Assembly: GCF_016918855.1 (NCBI RefSeq)
Contig: NZ_JADKYB010000032.1
Coordinates: 1 to 64,000, forward strand
DNA: 64,000 nucleotides
Source of the DNA: Actinacidiphila acididurans
Lineage (GTDB): Bacteria > Actinomycetota > Actinomycetes > Streptomycetales > Streptomycetaceae
Direction: 5' to 3'
Position numbers and translations under genes: made by a program. Numbering within the stretch: position 1 is the first letter of the stretch; every line of letters starts with the position of its first letter. Below are positions 17,368 through 26,085 of the stretch, one piece after another. The notes under the pieces are model-generated. The model did not search any database. It saw only the letters and a program-made list of their open reading frames with translations, and was not told where the DNA came from.

Positions 17368-17997
17368 GTGATGACCGATCCGCACCTCACCGCACCCGCC
17401 GCGCTGCACACCGGAAACCGGCTGGCGCTGGCACTGGCAAGGGAAGAGATGATGCAGGACTACCACCGGTGGGAGACCGACCCGGCGACGGTGGTCGGTT
17501 TCGGTGCCCGCTGGCCGGTGCCCTGGGAAGTGTTCCAGACACGCTTCCGGAACGGTCACACCACCACCCACTACCAGTTGTTCGAGGTGATCACCGCTGA
17601 CGGCGGCACTCCGGTGGGGACGACCTCACTGAATGTCGACCAGTCCGTCAACAGCGCCGAGTTCACCCTCGTGATCGCACCGGAGCAACGCGGCCGGGGC
17701 TACGCGACCGAGGCGACCGCACTCACCCTCGACTGGGCGTTCCGCATCGCGTCGCTCAGCACCGTGTGGCTGGAGGTGCTGGCTCCGCACAGCGCGGCGG
17801 TGCACGCCTACCTCAAGGCCGGTTTCCGCACCGCGGGGCGACTGCGCAACGCCGCCCTGTGGCACGGGGAGCGTGTCGACAAACTCCTTCTGGACTGTGT
17901 CCCCGACGACTTGGCGAAAAGCGACTTCGCACAGGGCTTTGACCTCGCACAGGGCTTTGCAGAGAACTTCACAGAGAACGTCACAGAGAAGAGGTGA
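17368..17997 (+). CDS. GNAT-family N-acetyltransferase
   Basis: A 209-residue RimJ/RimL-like acetyltransferase. It has the acetyl-CoA-binding motif VIAPEQRGRGYATEA and the C-terminal HSAAVHAYLKAGFRTAGRLRNAALWHGERVDKLLL typical of the RimJ branch. The start is GTG 17368 (GGAG seven bases upstream) or the immediately following ATG 17371. The last 25 residues are an odd low-complexity tail with repeats of AQGF and xENx, lying outside the fold. The substrate is unknown. Confidence 0.88.
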   Translation: MMTDPHLTAPAALHTGNRLALALAREEMMQDYHRWETDPATVVGFGARWPVPWEVFQTRFRNGHTTTHYQLFEVITADGGTPVGTTSLNVDQSVNSAEFTLVIAPEQRGRGYATEATALTLDWAFRIASLSTVWLEVLAPHSAAVHAYLKAGFRTAGRLRNAALWHGERVDKLLLDCVPDDLAKSDFAQGFDLAQGFAENFTENVTEKR

Positions 17998-18078
17998 CCC
18001 ACCATGTCCTGTCCCGACATCAACTGCCGCAAGGGCGGCTGCACCACCGACCCGGGCGGCCGGCCCGCACACCACGGG

Positions 18079-19023
18079 TCAGCCGGCCAGCGTGTCCAGC
18101 GACACCTGCCACAGCCGGGCCGCCGCCTCGGGGTCGAGGGCGTGGGCGGCCACGCCGAAGCGGGTCGGCGGCCGGTTCTCCTCGGCCTCCTGGCAGTCCT
18201 CCAGGTAGCGGCCGCCGACGCCCGCCAGCAGCGGGGAGACCGCCGCGAGCACCGAGGTCGCGGCGCCCTGCTCCGGGCTCTTCCAGAAGGTGGCGGTGCC
18301 GCCGGACTGGGCCCGCAGCCGGTTCAGCTCCTCCTCGGTGACGTGCCGCTGGAGGTTGGTGCGGATGGCGCCGGGCATCAGGGCGTTGACGGTGATGCCG
18401 TCGGCCGCCCAGCGCTTGGTGGCCTCGACCGCGAAGAGCACGTTGGCGGTCTTGGACTGGCCGTAGGCGAGCCAGGGCTCGTACTGCCGCTCGCGGAAGT
18501 GGATGTCCTCGAAGACCACGCCCGAGCGCAGGTGTGCGGAGGAGCTCACCGACACCACCCGGGCGTTCCCGGCCGCGGCCAGCGCCGGGTGCAGGCCGGT
18601 GGCCAGCGCGAAGTGGCCGAGGTGGTTGGTGGCGAACTGCAGCTCCCACCCCTGCGGAGTGCGGGCCTCCGGCGAGGCCATCACCCCGGCGTTGTTCACC
18701 AGGATGTGCAGCGGTCCCCGCCAGGCCTGGACGAAGGCGGCCACCGAGCCCTGGTCGGACAGGTCCAGAGGGGCGACCGCGATGCGCTCGTTGCCGGTGG
18801 TGGCGGTGATGTCGGCGGCGACCTCGTGGCCGGCCCGCTCGTTGCGCACCGCCAGGGTCACCTCGGCGCCCGCGCCGGCCAGGGCGCGGGCGGTCTCGAT
18901 GCCGATCCCGGAGGCGCCGCCGGTGACGACGGCGCGCCGTCCGGTCAGGTCGATGCCGGCCACGACCTCGGCCGCCGTGGAGTCACGGTCGAAAGGCGTG
19001 GTGATACGCGTACTGGAAGTCAT
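18079..19023 (-). CDS. SDR-family oxidoreductase (retinol-dehydrogenase/WWOX-like)
   Basis: A 314-residue SDR. An N-terminal PFDRDSTAAEVVAGIDLTGRRAVVTGG leads into the TGGASGIG cofactor motif, NNAG, the catalytic YGQSK, and the FATNHLGHFAL segment usual in the RDH/WWOX-like branch. ATG 19023 gives the canonical N-terminus although the frame is open to 19677 through the divergent TetR gene. It is divergent from that TetR gene, with paired operator-like palindromes between them, so induction by the TetR ligand is likely. The substrate is not evident. Confidence 0.93.
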   Translation of the reverse strand: MTSSTRITTPFDRDSTAAEVVAGIDLTGRRAVVTGGASGIGIETARALAGAGAEVTLAVRNERAGHEVAADITATTGNERIAVAPLDLSDQGSVAAFVQAWRGPLHILVNNAGVMASPEARTPQGWELQFATNHLGHFALATGLHPALAAAGNARVVSVSSSAHLRSGVVFEDIHFRERQYEPWLAYGQSKTANVLFAVEATKRWAADGITVNALMPGAIRTNLQRHVTEEELNRLRAQSGGTATFWKSPEQGAATSVLAAVSPLLAGVGGRYLEDCQEAEENRPPTRFGVAAHALDPEAAARLWQVSLDTLAG

Positions 19024-19155
19024 GTTCGTCCCGTTTCGCAGGTCCCCGGGATGGTCCGGGGCTGGTCGCAGCGGTGGCGGCACCCGGTGACCGCGTACGG
19101 TGTTCCGGCGACCGCGGACAGTGCCGCGCACCTGGTCGCCGGCACCACGGTCAAC

Positions 19156-19202
19156 CGGAGGAAGCTCCGCTACGGTGCCCAGAATAAGCGGAGGTGGCTC
19201 CA
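19156..19202. promoter_or_regulatory. Paired TetR-type operators between SDR and TetR genes
   Basis: CGGAG-GAAG-CTCCG (19156-19169) is a perfect inverted repeat; CGGAG-GTGG-CTCCA (19189-19202) is a close second copy 33 bp away, on the same face of the helix within about three turns. Their position in the divergent promoter suggests they are the binding sites of the TetR protein at 19303. Confidence 0.55.
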
Positions 19203-19302
19203 CTTGCAACCGGCCCAGGGACATGGCATCGGGTCCGGGCCGGCGCCCCCGTACCCTGGTGGGCGCGGCCACCGCCGACCGGGCCGACGAAGGAGACAGA
19301 CC

Positions 19303-19896
19303 GTGCCGGGCAGCACCCCCTCCCCCAGACCCCTGCGGGCGGACGCGCAGCGCAATCGCGACCGGCTGCTGGCCGCCGCCGTGCGCGCGCTGTCGCAGGG
19401 CGGTGAGGCGACGCTGGAGTCGATCGCCAAGGACGCGGGCGTGGGCATCGGCACCCTCTACCGCCACTTCCCCACCCGCGAGGCGCTGGTCGAGGCGGTC
19501 TACCGCAACGAGCTGACCCGGCTGTGCGACGCGGCACCCCTGCTGCTGGAGTCCGCGCCGGCCGACCGGGCCATGCGGGTCTGGATGGACCGGTTCGTGG
19601 ACTACATGACCACCAAGCGGGGCATGGCGGACGCCCTGCGGGCCGTGGTCGCCTCCGGCGGCAACCCCTTCGCGCACAGCCGCGACTCGCTCACCGGTGC
19701 GATCTCGGCCCTGCTGGCCGCCGGGGCGAAGGAAGGATCACTGCGGGCCGACGCCGATCCGGCGGACGTGCTCACCGCGCTCAGCGGCGTCTCGCTCGCC
19801 GCCGGCCAGCCCGACCGGCGCGAACAGGCGGGCCGGCTACTGGACTTGCTGATGGACGGACTACGGCACGGCGCCCCCGGCCCACCCGCCGGTTGA
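19303..19896 (+). CDS. TetR/AcrR-family transcriptional regulator
   Basis: A 197-residue TetR regulator. The HTH runs RADAQRNRDRLLAAAVRALSQGG...LESIAKDAGVGIGTLYRHFPTREALVEAVY, with the standard TLYRHF core. A C-terminal domain with DRAMRVWMDRFVDYMTTKRGMADAL is common to a large actinobacterial TetR group. GTG 19303 follows AAGGAGACAG. An in-frame open stretch reaches back to 18004 through the antisense of the SDR gene, but this is a GC-bias artefact. It is divergent from the SDR gene. An inverted repeat TCCGATT...AATCGGA (19901-19923) just after the stop may act as terminator. Confidence 0.92.
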   Translation: MPGSTPSPRPLRADAQRNRDRLLAAAVRALSQGGEATLESIAKDAGVGIGTLYRHFPTREALVEAVYRNELTRLCDAAPLLLESAPADRAMRVWMDRFVDYMTTKRGMADALRAVVASGGNPFAHSRDSLTGAISALLAAGAKEGSLRADADPADVLTALSGVSLAAGQPDRREQAGRLLDLLMDGLRHGAPGPPAG

Positions 19897-20047
19897 CCCC
19901 TCCGATTCCGGTGCAAAATCGGACATTTGGGGACGGTGAGCCGGAAGGGACCTGTGGGGCAGGAAAATTCCGCTGCCGAATGTGGCATACCTGGTTCGAG
20001 GCCGGGCAGGCGGGCTGCGAACAGTCGAAGATGTGCGAGGCGATGAC

Positions 20048-20950
20048 GTGACCACAACGGTTGAGCAGTCGGGAAGCACGAACGAGACGGCGACGAGCGG
20101 GCAGTGGACAGCCGGGGACGAACAGACCACCGGCGGACTGCCGTGGATCGACGACGCGACGAGCGTGGCACCGCGTGACGCCCGGGAGTTGTCCAGGCTC
20201 TTCTTCGACCGCCTCCAGGAACTGGAGGAGGGGACGCACGCGTACAGTTACGCCCGCAACACCCTCATCGAGATGAACCTGGCCCTGGTGCACTTCGCGG
20301 CCGGGCGGTACCGCAACCGGCCCGCCACCGACCACGAGGAAATCGTGCAGGTCGGCACGATCGGGCTGATCAAGGCGATCGACCGGTTCGACCTGTCGCG
20401 GGAGACGGAGTTCACCACCTTCGCCATCCCGTACATCGTGGGAGAGATGAAGCGCTTCTTCCGCGACACCTCCTGGGCGGTGCACGTACCGCGCCGGCTC
20501 CAGGAGCTGCGTGTGGAGCTGAGCAAGGCCAAGGAGGAGCTGTCGCTGCGGCTGGATCGCGACCCCACCGTGCAGGAACTCGCCGAGCACCTGCACCTGG
20601 GCGAGGAGGAGGTCGTCGAGGGGCTGGTGGCCGCCAACGGCTACACGGCCGGTTCGCTCGACACCCCTTACAACGACGCCGACAGCGGCCCGGACAGCGA
20701 GGGACGCACCCTCGCCGAGACGTTCGGCGCGTGTGATCCGGCCCTGGAACTGGTGGAGGACTTCCACAGCCTGGCGCCGCTGATCGAGAAACTGCCGGAG
20801 CGGGACCGCAAGCTGCTGCAGATGCGGTTCGGCGAGGAGATGACCCAGGCGCAGATCGGCGAGGTGATGGGCTACTCGCAGATGCACGTCTCCCGGCTGC
20901 TGAGCCGGACGATCAACAGGCTGCGGGCGGGGCTGCTGGCCCAGGAGTGA
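20048..20950 (+). CDS. SigB/SigF-family RNA polymerase sigma factor
   Basis: A 300-residue group 3 sigma factor. Region 2 includes the core-binding and -10 segments VQVGTIGLIKAIDRFDLSRETEFTTFAIPYIVGEMKRFFRD, region 3 follows, and region 4 has the -35-binding HTH MTQAQIGEVMGYSQMHVSRLLSRTI. Actinomycetes encode several such paralogues for stress and sporulation regulons. GTG 20048 is the likely start (GAGGCG upstream); the frame is open to 19982. No anti-sigma gene is adjacent; an RsbW-type ATPase lies far away at 59471. A strong terminator follows. Confidence 0.93.
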   Translation: MTTTVEQSGSTNETATSGQWTAGDEQTTGGLPWIDDATSVAPRDARELSRLFFDRLQELEEGTHAYSYARNTLIEMNLALVHFAAGRYRNRPATDHEEIVQVGTIGLIKAIDRFDLSRETEFTTFAIPYIVGEMKRFFRDTSWAVHVPRRLQELRVELSKAKEELSLRLDRDPTVQELAEHLHLGEEEVVEGLVAANGYTAGSLDTPYNDADSGPDSEGRTLAETFGACDPALELVEDFHSLAPLIEKLPERDRKLLQMRFGEEMTQAQIGEVMGYSQMHVSRLLSRTINRLRAGLLAQE

Positions 20951-20968
20951 CCCCTCCGCTCCCCGTCG

Positions 20969-21014
20969 GGCGGCCGTGACCCGGAAACCCTTCCCCGGGT
21001 CACGGCCGCCTTTT
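20969..21014. terminator. Rho-independent terminator between convergent genes
   Basis: A perfect 16-bp GC stem (20969-20984 with 20995-21010), a 10-nt loop and a TTTT run on the plus strand, placed between the sigma factor and the convergent GH39-like gene. It can serve transcripts from both sides. Confidence 0.85.
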
Positions 21015-21037
21015 CGGCTGCGCGGATCCTGGGGGTC

Positions 21038-22843
21038 CTACGAGGTGGAGATGTCGGCGCGGTCGACGGCGATGTTGTTGCCGCTGCTCGCGCCGTTGCG
21101 CGCTCCGGTGTTGACGATGGTCAGCGTGTGACTGCCGGCGGCCAGCAGCGGACTGGTCCACACCACACCGGAGGCGTTGCGGGACGGGGCGTAGTCGTCC
21201 ACGTTCACCGGTGTGCCGCCGTCCACCGACAGCGACATGATGCCCTGGTCGACGTCCCGCACCGCGTGCAGCGCGACCTGGGTGCCGGTGAAGCGCAGCA
21301 CCGCGGTGGCGCCGCCGACGTACGACCAGTTCGCGGTCTGCTGGTACATGTCGGGCACGCCGGTGGTCACGCCCCAGTTGGCGCCGTACTCGAAGTGGTC
21401 GAGGTCGGAGACGGCGGTGTCGGTGCCGTCCACGATCACCGTCGAGTCGACCGGGCCGGTGGAGCCGTTGCCCGGGGTGAGGGTGACCGTGTACGCGTCC
21501 GAGCCGCTTGCCTGGCTGACCGGGACCACAAGGGAGTTGCCGTTGACCGCCACGTCGCTGTCCAGGACGGTGCTCGGGCCGCCGGGCAGCGGGTTCGCGT
21601 CGGGGATGCGCTGCACCTTCACGTGCACCTTGCCGTTGTTGACCAGCCAGGAGGCGGCGGTGACGTTCTGGAAGGTCACCGTGGCGGTACCGCCCTGGCC
21701 GGAGTTGTTGCCGAGCAGGGCCCGCACCTGGCGGGTGCCGCTGTCCAGGGCCGCGGCCACCGCGGTCGCGCCGTTGCCGCCGGTGCCCAGCAGCTTGCCG
21801 CTGAGCTGGGCGTAGGCCTGGTACACGTACCACTGGCCGGTGGGCTGGCCGCCGACCAGCAGTGAATCCAGCGTCCCTGCGCCGCAGCAGTCGGACCAGA
21901 TGGCGTGCGCGGCGGCGCTGACCCCGGAGGCGGACAGCCGGTCCAGGAACCACGCGGTGTAGGCGGAGTTCTGCTGCTGGGAGAACAGGTACTCGTTGAT
22001 CGTCAGCGGCAGTTGGGCGATCTGGTGGGCGGACAGCAGCGCGCGGGCGTCGGCGGCGTCGGCGGCCGGGTCGGTGCCGAAGTGCCAGTTGAGCACGTCC
22101 GGCAGAGTGCCGTCGGTCGTGGTCCTTCCGAGGAAGCCGTCCAGCCAGCCGTGGTTGTAGCCACTGTACGAGGGGCCGGTGATCTTCGCGCTCGGGTCGA
22201 GCCGATGGATCTCCCGGACCGCGGTGTCCCACATCTGGTAGTACTGCTCGCTGTTGACGCCGCGCTGCCAGAAGCCGGTGCCGTCCGGCTCGTTCCAGAT
22301 GTCGTACGTGACGCTCACCCCGGACGCCCGCACGTCGGAGACGAGCTGGTCGACGAAGCTCTTCCAGTTGGAGCAGTCGCCGTTGTCGCACGGGTAGACG
22401 GTGTTGGCGGGCTGGGTGGTGTCGGCGCCCCACACGTCGGAGACCAGCAGGTGGTAGGTGGCCCGGTAGGGGGCGGCGGTGACCCGGCGGGCCTGGGAGA
22501 GCGCCGAGTCGATCCGCACCCGGTAGCCGGACCCGGCGCGGTAGCCGTCGCCCAGCCAGCCGCCGCCGGCGATCCGGGCGCCGCCGCCGCGGAAGAGGGT
22601 GGGGGCCAGGGGCTGCAGCAGGCTGTCGGCGGGGGCGGAGCCGTCCTGGCTGAGCCCGTAGAGGAAGCCGGCGCCGGCGTGGTTGGGCGCGGCGCCCTGG
22701 GCGTTCAGGTCGACGGTGACCGACGTGTCGGCCGCCGCGGCCGGAGTCGGCGCGAGGGCGGCAGCGGCGACGGCCAGGACGGCCGCGGCCGCGGCCAGCC
22801 CGGCGAACGCGCCCTTGCGCCACCGGGGTCGGGCTGGATTCAT
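21038..22843 (-). CDS. Secreted clan GH-A glycoside hydrolase (GH39-like) with C-terminal carbohydrate-binding domain
   Basis: A 601-residue exported enzyme. A signal peptide with AAAAAVLAVAAAALAPTPAAA precedes a (beta/alpha)8 catalytic domain. The presumed acid/base is Glu185 in DIWNEPDG and the nucleophile Glu284 in TINEYLF, the pattern of clan GH-A families such as GH39 beta-xylosidases. From about residue 475 a beta-sandwich module (HFEYGANW...LAAGSHTLTIVNTG...DRADI) looks carbohydrate-binding. ATG 22843 has GGGAGGAAC. It is last in a leftward sugar cluster behind the GH31 gene, consistent with xylose-containing glycan breakdown. Confidence 0.8.
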   Translation of the reverse strand: MNPARPRWRKGAFAGLAAAAAVLAVAAAALAPTPAAAADTSVTVDLNAQGAAPNHAGAGFLYGLSQDGSAPADSLLQPLAPTLFRGGGARIAGGGWLGDGYRAGSGYRVRIDSALSQARRVTAAPYRATYHLLVSDVWGADTTQPANTVYPCDNGDCSNWKSFVDQLVSDVRASGVSVTYDIWNEPDGTGFWQRGVNSEQYYQMWDTAVREIHRLDPSAKITGPSYSGYNHGWLDGFLGRTTTDGTLPDVLNWHFGTDPAADAADARALLSAHQIAQLPLTINEYLFSQQQNSAYTAWFLDRLSASGVSAAAHAIWSDCCGAGTLDSLLVGGQPTGQWYVYQAYAQLSGKLLGTGGNGATAVAAALDSGTRQVRALLGNNSGQGGTATVTFQNVTAASWLVNNGKVHVKVQRIPDANPLPGGPSTVLDSDVAVNGNSLVVPVSQASGSDAYTVTLTPGNGSTGPVDSTVIVDGTDTAVSDLDHFEYGANWGVTTGVPDMYQQTANWSYVGGATAVLRFTGTQVALHAVRDVDQGIMSLSVDGGTPVNVDDYAPSRNASGVVWTSPLLAAGSHTLTIVNTGARNGASSGNNIAVDRADISTS

Positions 22844-22856
22844 CGTTCCTCCCTGA

Positions 22857-22939
22857 CGGAATCACTCACGGAATCGCTCGAATCACTGGAATCACTGGAA
22901 TCGCTGACGGGAATGGCTCACGGAATGGCTGACGGAACC
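22857..22939. repeat. Tandem short repeats of the GGAATC(A/G)CT type
   Basis: About eight degenerate 9-12 bp units (plus strand GGAATCACT, GGAATCGCT, GGAATGGCT variants) fill the gap between the GH31 stop and the GH39-like ribosome binding site. On the coding strand they read AG(T/C)GATTCC. Confidence 0.75.
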
Positions 22940-22977
22940 GCCGGGAAAAGGGCCGCCGAGGTGGCCGGCGGTTCGGT

Positions 22978-25014
22978 TCACGGGATCGCCGGCAGTGGTA
23001 CCGACGAGGCGGGGGTGCCTGCCGGGACGAAGGGATCGGCCCGGTCGCGCAGGAAGAGCGGCACCGTCTCCAGCGGGGCGGCGGCGGTGACCCAGGTGCC
23101 CCCGGGGTGGACGGCGCCGGTGGCGTACTCCGTCCACCGCGCGCCGGCCGGCAGGTAGACCCGGCGTTCGCGCGCGCCGGCCCGTACCACCGGCGCCACC
23201 AGCAGGTCCGGGCCGCACAGGAACTGGTCGTCCACGTCCCAGGCGGCCCGGTCCGCGGGGAACTCCAGGAGCAGCGGCCGCAGCAGCGGCAGGCCGGTGC
23301 GGCGGCCGTCGTCCAGCGTGCGGTGCAGGTAGGGGCGCAGCCGCTCGCGCAGCCGCAGCGCCGCGGTCATGGCCCGCTCGGCGCACTCGCCGTAGGACCA
23401 GATCTCGTTGGGGCCGCCGCCGGTGCCGACCGGGCCGTCGAAGATCCGCGGTTCGCGGTGGCCGTGCAGCCGCAGCAGCGGGCAGAAGGCGGCGAACTGG
23501 AACCAGCGGACCATCAGTTCGCGGTAGTCCTCGTCGTCCGGGTCGCCGCCGTGGAAGCCGCCGATGTCGGTGGTCCACCAGGGGATGCCGCTGAGGGCCA
23601 CGTTGAGGCCGGCCCGTACCGAGCCGGCCAGCGCCTCGAAGGTGGCCGGGATGTCGCCGGACCACAGGGCGGCGCCGTACTTCTGCGAGCCGGCCCAGGC
23701 CGAGCGGATCAGCGACAGCACCTCGGTCTCGCCCTGCTCGGTGAGGTGCTCGTGGATGCCGCGGGCGTGCTCGCGCGGGTAGAGGTTGGCGACCTCCGCG
23801 CCGGGTCCGGCGGCGAAGGACAGGTTGTGCGGGTGGCCGGGGCGCATCTCCGGCTCGCAGGCGTCCAGCCAGTAGGTGCGGATGCCGAGCTTGTAGTAGT
23901 GCTCCTGGAGCCGGTCCCACAGCGCGGCGCGGGCGGCCGGACTGGTGGCGTCGTAGAAGGCGACGCCGATGCCGGCGGCGTTGTCGCCGGTGTCGGGCCA
24001 GTCGGCGTGCAGGGCGGGGCCGGCGTCGGCGGCCACCAGGTGCCCGGCGTCGCGCAGTTCGGCCCAGGCCGCCGACAGCGGGCTCACCGACGGCCACACC
24101 GAGACCACCGGCTCCACACCGAGATGCCGCAGTTCCTCGGTCATCGCCCGCGGGTCGGGCCAGTCGCGCCGGTCGAAGTCCCAGTCGCCCAGGTGCCGCC
24201 AGTGCAGGTAGTCGATGACGATCGCGGACAGCGGCAGCCCGCGCCGGGCGTACTCGCGGGCCACGGCCAGCACTTCGGCCTGGTCGCGGTAGCGCAGCTT
24301 GCTCTGCCACAGCCCGGACGCCCAGCGCGGGAAGGCGGGGGCGTGACCGGTGGCGCCGGCGTACCGGGCGAGGACGTCGGCGGGGGTACGGCCCGCGGCC
24401 AGCCACCAGTCGATCTGCCGGGCCCGGTCGGCGACCCAGCGGGTGCCGTTGGCGGCGAACTCGACCCTGCCGACCGCCGGGTTGTTCCACAGGAAGCCGT
24501 AGCCACGGCTGGACAGGGCGAAGGGGACGGTCACCTCGCCGTTGCGCTGCCGCAGTTCCAGCACGGTGCCCTTCTGGTCGAACCGGCCGTGACCGTGCTG
24601 ACCGAGGCCGTGGACGCGCTCCCCGTCATGGGCGGCGAAGCGCTGCTCGATGCGGTACGTGCCGGCGCCCGCGGCCTCGAAGTGCCGGGCGCCGGGCCAC
24701 CAGAAGTGCGCCGGCTCCTCGCGCAGCAACTCCTCCCCGGTGTCGGTGCGCACGGCGGTCAGCAGGCCGTCGGCGGCGGCCACGGTGACCCGCAGCAGGC
24801 CGTTGACCAGGACGGCGTGCCCGGCGTGGATCTCCGTGACGCACTCCCGCGACGGCTGCGGCGCGTCGTCGAGCGCGCCGGGCAGGCCGTCCAGGATGCG
24901 GTGCAGGCCGGCCCGGACCCGGACCGCGTCGGGGCCCCAGGGTTCGACCTGGAGCACATGGTGGCCGTGTCGCCACAGCAGTCGGTCGGGGGTGCGGGTG
25001 AACGCGGGCGGCAA
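22978..25014 (-). CDS. GH31 alpha-xylosidase / alpha-glucosidase
   Basis: A 678-residue intracellular GH31 enzyme with no signal peptide. The nucleophile is Asp384 in TYWLDACEPEM, the acid/base Asp454 in WSGDIPATF; IDYLHWRHLGDWDFDRRDWPDP and GIPWWTTDIGGFHGG flank them. The WLDACEPE form of the nucleophile motif is common among alpha-xylosidases such as YicI (KTDFGE variants aside), so xyloside release from imported oligosaccharides is plausible. The start is a TTG behind GAGGAGAACC. It follows the ABC permease genes in the same direction, 165 bp downstream. That gap holds two direct copies of GTCGGTACGAGTC. Confidence 0.9.
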   Translation of the reverse strand: MPPAFTRTPDRLLWRHGHHVLQVEPWGPDAVRVRAGLHRILDGLPGALDDAPQPSRECVTEIHAGHAVLVNGLLRVTVAAADGLLTAVRTDTGEELLREEPAHFWWPGARHFEAAGAGTYRIEQRFAAHDGERVHGLGQHGHGRFDQKGTVLELRQRNGEVTVPFALSSRGYGFLWNNPAVGRVEFAANGTRWVADRARQIDWWLAAGRTPADVLARYAGATGHAPAFPRWASGLWQSKLRYRDQAEVLAVAREYARRGLPLSAIVIDYLHWRHLGDWDFDRRDWPDPRAMTEELRHLGVEPVVSVWPSVSPLSAAWAELRDAGHLVAADAGPALHADWPDTGDNAAGIGVAFYDATSPAARAALWDRLQEHYYKLGIRTYWLDACEPEMRPGHPHNLSFAAGPGAEVANLYPREHARGIHEHLTEQGETEVLSLIRSAWAGSQKYGAALWSGDIPATFEALAGSVRAGLNVALSGIPWWTTDIGGFHGGDPDDEDYRELMVRWFQFAAFCPLLRLHGHREPRIFDGPVGTGGGPNEIWSYGECAERAMTAALRLRERLRPYLHRTLDDGRRTGLPLLRPLLLEFPADRAAWDVDDQFLCGPDLLVAPVVRAGARERRVYLPAGARWTEYATGAVHPGGTWVTAAAPLETVPLFLRDRADPFVPAGTPASSVPLPAIP

Positions 25015-25179
25015 GGCGGTTCTCCTCGATCGGGTTCGTCGGTACGAGTCGTCGGTACGAGTCGTCCGTGCGGGTGCGGTGCGGGTCGTACGAGCGGGCT
25101 GTGCGGGCGAGTTGTGCCGGAGTACGGCGGGGTCCAGCGGCGGGGCGTACGGATCCGGGTCCGCGGACGGCGACGGCGC

Positions 25180-26085
25180 TCAGTCCTTGAGCGCGCCGCC
25201 GGTCACGCCGGCCGACACGTACCGCTGGGCGAGCACGAGCAGGGCGGCGGCGGGCAGGGAGGCGATGATCCCGGTGGCCATCACGCTGTTCCAGTCGCTC
25301 AGGTGGGCGCCGATGAAGCGGTAGATGCCGACGGTGACCGGGGCCCGGTCGTCGCGGGTGGTGAGGGTGACGGCGAACAGGAAGTCCGCCCAGGCGAAGA
25401 GGAAGGAGAACAGGCTCGCGGTGACCAGGGCGTTGCGGCACACCGGCAGCACCACGCCGAGCAGCGTGCGCAGCGGTCCGGCCCCGTCCAGCACGGCGGC
25501 CTCGCCGAGTTCGGCGGGCACCGCGCGCATCGCGGTCTGCAGGATCAGCGTGGCGAAGGGCACGCACAGGGTGGAGTCGGCGAGGATCAGCGCCAGTGGC
25601 GAGTCCAGCAGCCGCAGCCTGTTGGCCGCGGTGTAGAAGGAGTCGGCCATCACCACACCGGGGATCATCTGGGCGACCAGCAGGGCGAAGGTGAGCAGGC
25701 GGGCGCCGGGGGCGCGCAGCCGGGCCGTGCCGTAGGCGGCCGGGACCGCGATCAGCAGCACCAGCGCCACCGTGCCGGCCGACACGCCGAGGCTGACCAG
25801 CAGATGGCCGCCCTGCGTGGACAGCGCCTCGCGGTAGCCGCGCAGCGTGCCGTGCACGGGGATCCAGGTCGGCGTGCTTTTCACCAGGTCGGTGGAGGGC
25901 AGCAGCGAGGCGTCCAGCATCCAGTAGAGCGGGAAGAGCATCACCGCGAGGATCAGCAGGGCGAGCACGGTGTACGCGGCGCGCGGCAGCCCGCGGGCAG
26001 CGGCGCCGTTCGGTTTCCGGCGCGACGGCCGGGCGGCCGACATGACCGACGTTGCCGAAGTGCCCGGTGCGGTCGGGGCGCTCAC
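25180..26085 (-). CDS. Carbohydrate ABC transporter permease (MalG type)
   Basis: A 301-residue inner-membrane permease with about six hydrophobic segments, beginning VLALLILAVMLFPLYWMLDASL. The cytoplasmic EAA loop, ELGEAAVLDGAGPLRTLLGVVLPVCRNAL, contacts the ATPase. The GTG start overlaps the upstream permease stop by four bases (GTGA), indicating translational coupling; GGGAGA is upstream. It is the second permease of a CUT1-type importer. No ATPase gene is present in the cluster, as is common in streptomycetes where one shared MsiK-type ATPase serves many importers. Confidence 0.94.
   Translation of the reverse strand: MSAPTAPGTSATSVMSAARPSRRKPNGAAARGLPRAAYTVLALLILAVMLFPLYWMLDASLLPSTDLVKSTPTWIPVHGTLRGYREALSTQGGHLLVSLGVSAGTVALVLLIAVPAAYGTARLRAPGARLLTFALLVAQMIPGVVMADSFYTAANRLRLLDSPLALILADSTLCVPFATLILQTAMRAVPAELGEAAVLDGAGPLRTLLGVVLPVCRNALVTASLFSFLFAWADFLFAVTLTTRDDRAPVTVGIYRFIGAHLSDWNSVMATGIIASLPAAALLVLAQRYVSAGVTGGALKD

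Noticed and set aside
18004..19896. A 630-codon rightward frame starting with a Cys-rich segment (MSCPDINCRKGGC) and a fair ribosome binding site
   Set aside because: It overlaps the SDR gene in antisense and merges in frame with the TetR gene, which has its own GTG and RBS. A short Cys-rich peptide at its start is possible but ends nowhere convenient.
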